DNA of 64,000 nt from Stutzerimonas stutzeri (lineage in GTDB: Bacteria; Pseudomonadota; Gammaproteobacteria; Pseudomonadales; Pseudomonadaceae): positions 2,046,001-2,110,000 of the forward strand of contig CP077641.1 of the NCBI GenBank assembly GCA_019056435.1. Direction: 5' to 3'. The position numbers and the translations under genes were made by a program. A model generated the notes under the pieces. It searched no databases. It was given only the letters and a program-made list of their open reading frames with translations, and was not told where the DNA came from. Of the stretch, positions 1 through 8,866 are shown in pieces (positions within the stretch are counted from its first letter, which is position 1; each line of letters opens with the position of its first letter).

Positions 1-2
1 CA

Positions 3-1964
3 CAGGCTTTCGCTGGCGAGATCCGGGTGCGCCTGGCCGGCAGTCAGAGCGCGGGGGTGTCGGCCAAGAGCCTGAGCAAGCTGCTGGCGATGGGCTCGCA
101 TCGTGGGCAGGTGCTGGAGTTTATCGCCGAGCCCTCGATCGCCGATGATGCGCTGCCGGCATTGGTGCGCGCGGTAGAAGAAGGGCTCGGCGAGGAAATC
201 GAGCCGCTGCCAGCCGGCGGGGAACCGGCGGAGCAGCCAGCTGCCACCGTGCAACTGAATGAAGCCGCCCAGGACGTGCCCGCCCTGCGGGCCGGCGAGC
301 AGGTCATCGGCATCGCCGCCTCGCCCGGCATCGCCATCGGCCCGGTACTGGTGCGCAAGCCGCAGGCGATCGACTATCCGCGGCGCGGCGAATCGCCCGC
401 CGTCGAGCTGCAGCGGCTCGACGCGGCGCTGGACAAGGTGTTCGCCGAAATCGGCACGCTGATCGCGCAGAGCCAGGTCGCCAGCATCCGCGACATCTTC
501 ACCACTCACCAGGCCATGCTCAGGGATCCCGCCCTGCGCGAAGAGGTGCAGGTGCGCCTGCAGAAAGGCCTCAGCGCCGAAGCGGCCTGGATGGAGGAAA
601 TCGAAAGCGCGGCGCAGCAGCAGGAGGCGCTGCATGACCAGCTGCTCGCCGAGCGTGCGGCTGACCTGCGCGACGTGGGCCGCCGCGTGCTGGCCTGCCT
701 GGCCGGTGTCGAAGCCGAGCAGGCCCCGGACGAGCCCTACATTCTGGTGATGGACGAGGTGGCGCCGTCGGACGTCGCCACCCTCAATGCCCAGCGCGTC
801 GCCGGCATTCTCACTGCCGGCGGCGGCGCCACCTCGCACAGCGCCATCATTGCCCGGGCGTTGGGTATTCCGGCCATCGTCGGCGCCGGGCCCGGTGTGC
901 TCGGCCTGGCGCCCAACACCCTGCTGCTGCTCGATGGCGAGCGCGGCGAGCTGCTGGTGGCGCCGAGCGATACGCGGCTTGATGAGGCCCGGCGTGAGCG
1001 CGCCGCGCGGGAGGAACGCAAGCGCCTGGCCCATGAGCGACGTCTGGAGCCGGCGATCACCCGTGACGGCCATCCGGTGGAGATCGCTGCCAACATCGGC
1101 GCCGCTGGCGAGACGCCCGAGGCGGTGGCGCTCGGTGCCGAGGGCATCGGCCTGCTGCGCACCGAGCTGGTGTTCATGAACCACGCTCAGGCGCCGGATC
1201 AGGCGACCCAGGAAGCCGAATACCGCCGTGTACTGGAAGCCCTCGAAGGCCGGCCCCTGGTGGTGCGCACGCTCGATGTCGGCGGCGACAAGCCGCTGCC
1301 GTACTGGCCGATGCCGGCCGAGGAGAACCCCTTCCTCGGCGTGCGCGGCATTCGCCTGAGCCTGCAACGCCCGGACATTCTCGAAACCCAGCTGCGTGCC
1401 TTGCTGGCATCCGCCGACGGCCGGCCGCTGCGGATCATGTTTCCCATGGTCGGCAATATCGAGGAATGGCGCACCGCCAAGGCGCTGGTCGATCGCCTGC
1501 GCGTCGAACTGCCGGTGGCCGACCTGCAGGTGGGCATCATGATCGAGATCCCGTCCGCCGCGCTGATCGCGCCGGTGCTGGCGCAGGAAGTCGATTTCTT
1601 CAGCATCGGCACCAACGATCTGACGCAGTACACGCTGGCCATCGACCGTGGCCACCCGACGCTGTCCGGCCAGGCCGATGGGCTGCACCCGGCCGTGTTG
1701 CGCCTGATCGGCATGACGGTGGAAGCCGCCCATGCGCAGGGCAAATGGGTCGGCGTCTGCGGCGAGCTGGCCGCCGATGCGCTGGCGATACCCATGCTGG
1801 TGGGGCTGGGCGTTGATGAGTTGAGCGTGTCGGCGCGCAGCATCGCGCTGGTCAAGGCGCGGGTGCGCGAGCTGGACTTCGCCGCCTGCCAGAGGCTGGC
1901 TCAGCAGGCCCTGATGTTGCCCGGCGCCCATGAAGTGCGCGCCTTCGTCGGGGAGCACTGCTGA
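3..1964 (+). CDS. fruB: Fructose PTS multiphosphoryl transfer protein (HPr-EI part, 5' end outside window)
   Basis: Cytoplasmic phosphorelay protein that passes phosphate from PEP towards the fructose permease FruA. The open frame enters at base 3, so the N-terminal EIIA domain and the HPr phospho-His lie upstream of the window. What remains is the end of an HPr domain (SAKSLSKLLAMGS) followed by a complete enzyme I. The EI phospho-histidine sits in the GGGATSHSAIIARALG motif (His codon 837-839). The PEP-binding barrel shows RTLDVGGDKPLPYW, IGTNDLTQYTLA and the C-terminal GVCGELA cysteine motif (codon 1758-1760). The stop overlaps the fruK start by one base (TGATG), indicating translational coupling. 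Sequence and context agree, so the identity is secure. Confidence 0.95.
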   Translation, partial: QAFAGEIRVRLAGSQSAGVSAKSLSKLLAMGSHRGQVLEFIAEPSIADDALPALVRAVEEGLGEEIEPLPAGGEPAEQPAATVQLNEAAQDVPALRAGEQVIGIAASPGIAIGPVLVRKPQAIDYPRRGESPAVELQRLDAALDKVFAEIGTLIAQSQVASIRDIFTTHQAMLRDPALREEVQVRLQKGLSAEAAWMEEIESAAQQQEALHDQLLAERAADLRDVGRRVLACLAGVEAEQAPDEPYILVMDEVAPSDVATLNAQRVAGILTAGGGATSHSAIIARALGIPAIVGAGPGVLGLAPNTLLLLDGERGELLVAPSDTRLDEARRERAAREERKRLAHERRLEPAITRDGHPVEIAANIGAAGETPEAVALGAEGIGLLRTELVFMNHAQAPDQATQEAEYRRVLEALEGRPLVVRTLDVGGDKPLPYWPMPAEENPFLGVRGIRLSLQRPDILETQLRALLASADGRPLRIMFPMVGNIEEWRTAKALVDRLRVELPVADLQVGIMIEIPSAALIAPVLAQEVDFFSIGTNDLTQYTLAIDRGHPTLSGQADGLHPAVLRLIGMTVEAAHAQGKWVGVCGELAADALAIPMLVGLGVDELSVSARSIALVKARVRELDFAACQRLAQQALMLPGAHEVRAFVGEHC

Positions 1965-2899
1965 TGGCGCGCGTGCTGACCGTTACCCTCAATCCCGCGC
2001 TGGATCTCACCGTGCAGCTGCCCGCCCTGCGCCTGGGCGAAGTCAATCGCAGCGACAACCTGCAGGTGCATGCCGCGGGAAAGGGGCTCAACGTCGCCCA
2101 GGTCCTGGCCGATCTCGGCCATCAGCTGACCGTGACCGGCTTTCTCGGCGAAGCCAATGCGCAGCCTTTCGAGCAGCTGTTCGCCGCGCGGGGCTTCGCC
2201 GACGAATTCGTCCGCGTGGCGGGCGAGACCCGCAGCAACATCAAGCTGGCCGAGGCGGATGGGCGGATCACCGATATCAATGGCCCGGGGCTGGAGGTCG
2301 GTGCCGCCCAGCGCGACGAGCTGCTCGCCCGCCTCGAACGCCTGGTGCCTGGCCATGAGCTGGTCGTGGTGGCCGGCAGCCTGCCGCGCGGCGTCGAGGT
2401 GCCGTGGTTCGTCGAGCTGCTGCAGCGGCTCGCGCGGCTCGGTGCGCGTGTCGCGCTGGATACCAGCGGCGCGGCGCTGCGCGAAGGGCTGGCACTGTCA
2501 CCCTGGCTGATCAAGCCCAACGAAGAGGAGCTGGCCCAGGCCCGCGGCCTTGATCCGGCCGACGCTCGGGCCCTGGCCGACGAGGCGCGCCGCCTGAATG
2601 CCCGCATAGAGCATGTCGTGATGTCCCAGGGCGCCGCAGGGGTCAGCTGGTTTTCGCCGGCTGCCGCCTGGCATGCCCAGCCGCCGAAGGTGCGGGTGGT
2701 CAGCACCGTGGGCGCCGGGGATTCGCTGCTGGCCGGCATGCTCCACGGCTTGCTGGCGGGTTGGCCGGCCGAGCGAACGCTGGCGCATGCAACGGCGATT
2801 GCCGCTCAGGCCGTCGGCCAAATCGGCTTCGGCATCACTGATCGGGCGCAACTGGCCGAGCTTGAAGCGGCCGTGCGGCTGCAGCCGCTCAGCCAATAA
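1964..2899 (+). CDS. fruK: 1-phosphofructokinase
   Basis: Phosphorylates fructose 1-phosphate, the product of FruA transport, to fructose 1,6-bisphosphate. The 311-aa length is normal for the PfkB/ribokinase family. Family marks are the N-terminal TVTLNPALD, the GKGLNVAQVL substrate/Gly-rich segment near residue 45, and the PfkB signature GAGDSLLAGML near residue 249, where the Asp is the catalytic base. It starts inside the fruB stop codon, and fruA follows 17 bases downstream after an AGAGGTGAAGG-like ribosome site. It is the middle gene of a fruBKA operon and is uninterrupted. Confidence 0.95.
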   Translation: MARVLTVTLNPALDLTVQLPALRLGEVNRSDNLQVHAAGKGLNVAQVLADLGHQLTVTGFLGEANAQPFEQLFAARGFADEFVRVAGETRSNIKLAEADGRITDINGPGLEVGAAQRDELLARLERLVPGHELVVVAGSLPRGVEVPWFVELLQRLARLGARVALDTSGAALREGLALSPWLIKPNEEELAQARGLDPADARALADEARRLNARIEHVVMSQGAAGVSWFSPAAAWHAQPPKVRVVSTVGAGDSLLAGMLHGLLAGWPAERTLAHATAIAAQAVGQIGFGITDRAQLAELEAAVRLQPLSQ

Positions 2900-2916
2900 T
2901 TACAAGAGGTGAAGGA

Positions 2917-4656
2917 ATGAATCTGCTCATCATCACGGCCTGCCCCAACGGAATGGTCACCAGCGTGCTGACCTCGCGCCTGCTCGAAGCCGCGGCTCAC
3001 CGCCTGGGCTGGTCGACCGCCGTGGAAGTTCACGATCCCAAGGCTATCGGTTCGCCGCTGACGCCCGCGCAGATCGCCAATGCCGATCTGGTGGTGGTGG
3101 TGAAAACCGGGCCGTTGCCGCTGCAACGCTTCGTCGGCAAGCGCGTCGTGCAATCGACCCCGTCCGAGGCGCTGCTTGACCCGGAAGGCTTCCTGCGCAG
3201 CGCCGCCGATACCGCGACCGAATTGCGGCAGGTCGACGAAGCCGACGCCGCGCCTTCCGCCGGCAAACCCAAGCTGGTGGCCATCACCGCCTGCCCGACC
3301 GGCGTGGCGCACACCTTTATGGCCGCCGAGGCGCTGCAGCAGGCCGCCGCGCGCAAGGGCTACGACCTGCAGGTGGAGACGCGCGGCTCGGTGGGCGCGC
3401 GCAACGTGCTCGACCCCTGGCCATCGAGGCGGCCGACGCGGTGCTGCTGGCGACCGATATCGAGGTGGATGTCGCCCGTTTCGCCGGCAAGCGCGTGTTC
3501 CGCTGCGGCACCGGTGTCGCACTGAAGCAACCGGAGGCGACGCTGGATCGCGCGCTGCAGGAAGCGGCCGTGCTCGGCGGTGGCGCTACGGCAGGCGCCG
3601 CGACAGGGGGAACAGAAAACGGAGAAGACCGGCGTCTACAAGCACCTGCTCACCGGGGTGTCCTACATGCTGCCGATGGTGGTGGCGGGCGGTCTGTTGA
3701 TCGCCCTGTCGTTCGTCTTCGGCATCGAGGCGTTCAAGGAGGAGGGCACGCTAGCCGCTGCCTTGATGAAGATCGGCGGCGAAACAGCCTTCCAGCTGAT
3801 GGTGCCGCTGCTGGCCGGCTACATCGCCTATTCCATTGCCGACCGCCCGGGCCTGGCGCCCGGCATGATTGGCGGCTTGCTGGCCGGCACGCTCGGCGCG
3901 GGCTTCATCGGCGGCATCATCGCCGGTTTCGTCGCCGGCTATGCGGCCAAGGCGGTCAGCCGCTGGATTCCGCTGCCGGCCAGCATCGAGTCGCTCAAGC
4001 CGATCCTGATCATCCCGCTGCTGGCCAGCCTGGTGACGGGCCTGGTGATGATCTACATCGTCGGCACGCCGGTGGCGAAGCTGCTCGCCGGGCTCACCGA
4101 GTTCCTCGACACCATGGGCACCTCCAACGCCATCCTGCTCGGGCTGCTGCTGGGCACCATGATGTGCGTCGACCTCGGTGGGCCGGTGAACAAGGCGGCC
4201 TATGCCTTCTCCGTCGGGCTGCTCGCCTCGCAAAGCTACGCGCCGATGGCTGCGACCATGGCCGCCGGCATGGTGCCGCCGATCGGCATGGGCATCGCCA
4301 CGCTGATCGCACGGCGCAAGTTCGCCCAGACCGAGCGCGAAGCCGGCAAGGCCGCGCTGGTGCTGGGTTGCTGCTTCATCTCCGAGGGCGCGATTCCCTT
4401 CGCTGCCAAGGATCCGCTGCGGGTGATTCCCGCCAGCATCGCCGGTGGTGCGCTGACCGGCGCGCTGTCCATGGCGTTCGGTGCCAAGCTGCTGGCGCCC
4501 CATGGCGGGCTCTTCGTGCTGCTGATCCCCAACGCGATCAACCATGCATTGCTCTACCTGGTCGCGATCCTGGCCGGGAGCCTGCTGACCGGGGTGGTCT
4601 ACGCGCTGATCAAACGGCCCGAGACTCAGCCGCTTGCGGTCGGTGCGGCCGCCTGA
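2917..4656 (+). CDS. fruA: PTS fructose transporter subunit IIBC (two compensating frameshifts as sequenced)
   Basis: Membrane permease that imports and phosphorylates fructose to fructose 1-phosphate. Two EIIB-type domains come first (TACPNGMVT near residue 8, then [10 protein letters not shown] near residue 128 with the phospho-Cys). A multi-helix EIIC domain ([13 protein letters not shown] to the end) follows. The frame is lost at 3414-3417, where gac-cccc-tgg should probably hold five C. It is regained at 3606-3610, where a G5 run has one G too many. Between these points the family sequence ([27 protein letters not shown]) is in the shifted frame. Restored length is about 580 aa, as expected. 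I treat both shifts as sequence errors rather than gene decay because they compensate exactly. Confidence 0.9.
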
Positions 4657-4706
4657 CCGGCAGGCCGAAAGGGCTGAACTAAAGGGCTCCGCGCCGCATC
4701 CACTAC

Positions 4707-4750
4707 AAGCTGGCGAAGACTTTGTGTCAGAAGGTTTCGCCAGCTTTTTG
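4707..4750 (+). terminator. Rho-independent terminator after the fru operon
   Basis: An 11-bp inverted repeat (AAGCTGGCGAA at 4707-4717 and TTCGCCAGCTT at 4736-4746) encloses an 18-nt loop and runs directly into a T5 tract. It lies 50 bases after the fruA stop and ends 28 bases before the gcd start, so it separates the two transcription units. Confidence 0.75.
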
Positions 4751-4778
4751 CTTTGCATCGATCTGGCTGGAGACTGCG

Positions 4779-7174
4779 ATGAGTATCGACTACGGGCCGC
4801 GGCCCCTGCGAATTACCCTGACCGCCCTGGTGGTACTGGTGCTGGGTGCGCTCATGACCATCGGCGGCGGCTACCTCGCAACGCTGGGCGGTTCCTGGTA
4901 CTACCTGGTCGCTGGGATCGGTCTGCTGGTGGTGGCCGGCCTGCTGTTCGCCCGGCGGCGCGCGGCGATCTGGCTGTACGCGGCGTTGCTGCTGGGCACG
5001 CTGGCCTGGACGTTCTACGAGGTGCGCTTCGACTGGTGGCAGCTGGCGCCGCGGATCGACCTCTGGTGCATCCTCGGGCTCTGGCTGATCCTGCCCTTCG
5101 TCAATCGCCATGTCAGCGATCGGCTGATCTGGCGCGACGGTGCGAGCGGCCTGCTCGGGATCGGCCTGCTGGCCGGTGCGCTGATGGCGGGCTATTCGTT
5201 GACGCAGGACTACCACTCGATCACCGGTGAGTTCAGCGACGCGCAGATGCAGGGCCTGGCCCCGGAAGGCCAGGCCGGACGCCAGGCCAGCGAGTGGACG
5301 GCCTATGGCGGCTCCGACCGGGGCGACCGCTACGCACCGGCGGACCTGATCACACCGGCCAATGTCGGCAAGCTAAAGAAGGCCTGGGAGTTCCACACCG
5401 GCGATCTGCCGGGTGAGGGCGACCCTGGCGAGATCACCTATCAGGTCACACCGCTGAAGGTCGGCGACAACCTGTTCATCTGCACCCCGCACAGCATCGC
5501 CATCGCGGTGGATGCCGATACCGGCGAGGAGCGCTGGCGCTTCGACCCGAGCATCAATCGCGATGCCGAGTACTACCAGCACATGACCTGCCGCGGTCTG
5601 GCCTACCACGACGCCACGGCCTACGGCCAGGCGCTGGCCTCTCCGGCCCAGCCGGCCGCGCGCTGCGAGCGGCGATTGTTCCTGCCGACCAACGACGGCA
5701 CGCTGATCGCCCTGGACGTTGCCGATGGCAAGCCCTGCGAGGACTTCGGCGATGCCGGCACGGTGGACCTCAAGGCCGGGCTGGGCGAGGGCGCGCTGGG
5801 CGTCTACCTGCCGACCTCGCCGCCCGTGGTGACGGAGAAGCTGGTCATCGTCGGTGGCTCGATCACCGACAACGGCGCGGTGGATTCCCCGGCGGGGTGA
5901 TCCGCGCCTATGACGTGCGCAGCGGCGAGCTGGTATGGAATTTCGACCCGGGCAATCCGGACGCCACCGAGCCCCTGGCCCCCGGCGAAACCTACGTGCG
6001 CAGCACGCCGAACTCCTGGACCATCGCCACCGCCGACGAGTCGCTGGGGCTGGTCTACATCCCCACCGGCAACCAGACGCCGGACCAGTGGGCGCAACCG
6101 CGCACGCCGGAATCCGAGCGCTTCACGGATACCCTGGTGGCGCTGGACCTGGCGAGCGGCCAGGTGCGCTGGGAATTCCAGACGGTGCACCACGATCTTT
6201 GGGACCGCGACCTGCCTTCGCAGCCCACGCTGGTGGATATCGACGGGCCGCAGGGTAAGGTCCCGGCCATCATCCAGCCGACCAAGCGCGGCGACCTGTA
6301 CATCCTCGACCGGCGCACCGGCGAGCCCATCGTGCCGGTCGACGAGATGCCCGTACCGCAAGGCACCGACTATGGCGAGTTCACCGCGCCCACGCAGCCC
6401 TATTCGGCCGTGAGCTACGCGCCGGACGAGCCACTGCGCGAGCGCGACATGTGGGGTGGCACGCCGCTGGACCAGATGATGTGCCGCATCCAGTTCCGCC
6501 AGCTGCGCTACGAGGGCGATTTCACGCCGCCGTCGGAGCAGGGCTCGCTGATCTATCCGGGTAACGTGGGGACCTTCAACTGGCCGTCCGTGGCCGTCGA
6601 TCCGAGCCGCCAGCTGCTATTCGGCGCACCGAACTACCTGGCCTTCGTCTCGACCATGGTCAAGCGCAGCGACGTTGACCCGAACGAGCGCTCCGGTGGC
6701 GGCGAGACCGGCCTGCAACCCAACCTGGGTGCGCCCTGGATGGTGCGACTGGAGCCGTTCATGTCGGTCATCGGCCTGCCGTGCCAGACGCCACCCTGGG
6801 GCTTCGTCACCGCGCTGGACCTGCGCAGCATGAAGAAGGTCTGGATGCACAAGAACGGCACCAGCCGCGACAGCGCGCCCTTGGGCATCCCGCTGCCGGT
6901 GGGTACGCCAGCGCTGGGCGGGCCGATCGTCACTGCCGGTGGCGTGGCCTTCATGAGCGGCACCCTGGATTACTACCTGCGCGCCTATGATCTGCAAAAC
7001 GGTAAGGAGCTGTGGAAAGGCCGCCTGCCCGCCGGTGGCCAGGCGACGCCGATGACCTACGTGTCCGAGAAGACCGGCAAGCAGTACGTGGTGCAGATGG
7101 CCGGCGGGCATGGCTCGTTCGGCACCAAGCTGGGTGATTCGTTGGTGGCCTTCAGCCTGGAGGAAGAGCAGTAG
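4779..7174 (+). CDS. gcd: Membrane-bound PQQ-dependent glucose dehydrogenase (frameshift as sequenced)
   Basis: Periplasm-facing quinoprotein that oxidises glucose to gluconolactone and feeds electrons to ubiquinone. About five hydrophobic segments occupy residues 10-140. The PQQ beta-propeller follows (YGGSDRGDRYAP near 190, HHDLWDRDLP with the expected catalytic Asp, NVGTFNWPSVAVDP, GLPCQTPPWG). The frame breaks at the G4 run 5894-5897: one additional G turns a stop (ggg tga) into the expected continuation AGVIRAYDVRSGELVW. Restored length is about 799 aa, typical for Gcd. ATG 4779 was chosen because it begins the N-terminal membrane segment; an upstream in-frame TTG lies inside the terminator loop. 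Confidence 0.92.
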
Positions 7175-7218
7175 GGTATCGCTCGGATGAGTCGCCTTTT
7201 TGACGACCGTTCGTCCGA

Positions 7219-7236
7219 GCGTCACGGTTCTGTCAA
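7219..7236 (+). promoter_or_regulatory. Candidate Pho box upstream of eddA
   Basis: GCGTCAC-GGTT-CTGTCAA has the 7-4-7 architecture of a PhoB site. The second half matches the CTGTCAT consensus at 6 of 7 bases; the first keeps the GTCA core. A weak -10-like TTAAAC follows at 7246-7251, about the distance used at Pho promoters, where the box replaces the -35. The site is 47 bases upstream of the phosphatase start. The function is inferred from the pattern and from the phosphatase/nuclease pair downstream. Confidence 0.55.
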
Positions 7237-7283
7237 GCGCCTCGCTTAAACCCTTCGTCATCACCACGACGAAGGGAGGCGAC

Positions 7284-8848
7284 ATGACCGATTTCGACGC
7301 CACGCGGCGCCGCCTGGTACAGGGCATTGGCGCCGGTCTCGCACTGCCGGCGATGGGCGTTGCGCCCGCGATCATTGCGGCACCCACGGCCCGGCCGTGG
7401 ATCACCGATGGCGTTCAGTCCGGCGACGTGCTCGCCAACCGCGCGTTGGTCTGGAGCCGCTGCGACCGGCCGGCACGCCTGGTGGTGGAATGGGACACCA
7501 CCAGTGGCTTTGGCAATCCGCGCAAACGGATCTCGCCCGTAACCGACGAGCGCCTCGACTTCACCGCGCGGGTCGACTTGCGCGGCCTGCCGTCGGATCA
7601 GTCGATCTTCTACCGCGCCTACTTCGAGGATGCCCGCGACCACGCCCGCAGCCAGCCCTGGCTGGGTCACCTGCGCACCGCCCGCGGCACGCGCGGGATA
7701 TCCGTTTCGTCTGGGGTGGCGACACCTGCGGCCAGGGCTGGGGCATCAACGCCGACTTCGGCGGCATGCGTATCTATGAAGCGATGCGTCAGCGCCACCC
7801 GGATTTCTTCATCCAGAGCGGCGATGCCATCTATGCCGACGGCCCGATTCAGGCCGAGGTGACTGCGGAAGACGGGCGCCTCTGGCGCAACGTCGTCACC
7901 GAAGCCAAGACCAAGGTGGCCGAAACCCTGGAAGAGTTTCGCGGCAACTATCGCTACAACCTGCTGGACCACAACCTGCGCCAGTTCAATGCCGAGGTGC
8001 CGCAGATCTGGCAATGGGACGATCACGAAGTGACCAACAACTGGTCGCCGGGCAAGGAGCTGGATGATCGTTACCAGGTCCGCGATATCGAGCTGCTTGC
8101 CCGTCGCGGTCGGCAGGCCTTCCTCGAATACGCACCGATGCGCCTGGTCGGGCGCGACGCCGCCGGCCGTGTCTACCGCAAGATCGCCTATGGCCCTCAG
8201 CTCGATGTGTTCGTGCTGGACATGCGCAGCTACCGCGGCCCCAACACCCACAACCTGCAGCCGGAGCAGGGCCCGGAAACCGCCTTTCTCGGCACCGAAC
8301 AGCTGGCCTGGCTCAAACGCGAATTGCGCCGCTCGCGGGCGACCTGGAAGGTCATCGCCGCGGACATGCCCATCGGCTTGCACGTGCCGGATGGCACCGA
8401 TGCAAGCGGCCGGGCGCGCTGGGAGGCGATCGCCAACGGGCAGGACGGCCCGGCGTTGGGGCGCGAGCTGGAGATTGCCGATCTGCTCGGCTTCATCAAG
8501 CGCTACAAGGTGAGCAACACCCTCTGGCTGACCGCCGATGTGCACTACTGCGCGGCGCACCATTACCATCCCAACCGCGCCGCCTTCCAGGATTTCGATC
8601 CCTTCTGGGAATTCGTCGCCGGGCCGCTCAACGCCGGCAGCTTCGGTCCCAATCCGCTGGATGCCACCTTCGGCCCGCAGGTGGTTTTCCAGAAGGCGCC
8701 GCCCATGGCCAATGCTTCGCCTTATGCCGGCTTCCAGTTCTTCGGCGAGGTCGAGATCGATTCGCGCAGCGGCAGCCTGACCGCCACCCTGCGAGACATC
8801 GACGGCACCTCGGTCTTTTCCCAAACCCTCGAGCCACAATACGGCTGA
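7284..8848 (+). CDS. eddA: PhoD-family alkaline phosphatase/phosphodiesterase, Tat-exported (frameshift as sequenced)
   Basis: Predicted exported metallophosphoesterase that releases phosphate from phosphomonoesters or diesters. A Tat signal peptide is visible (TRRRLVQGIGAGLALPA, residues 10-26). PhoD metal-site motifs follow: WGGDTCGQGW, SGDAIYADG, WDDHEVTNNW and a late TADVHY. The N-terminal domain and catalytic domain are in different frames; one missing C in the C3 run at 7681-7683 accounts for the break, giving about 521 aa. It is followed 18 bases later by a secreted nuclease gene. In P. aeruginosa the eddA/eddB pair has this content and is linked to use of extracellular DNA as a phosphate source. 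The symbol is assigned by that resemblance. Confidence 0.82.
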
Positions 8849-8866
8849 ACCTCGGAGCTCCAGTCC

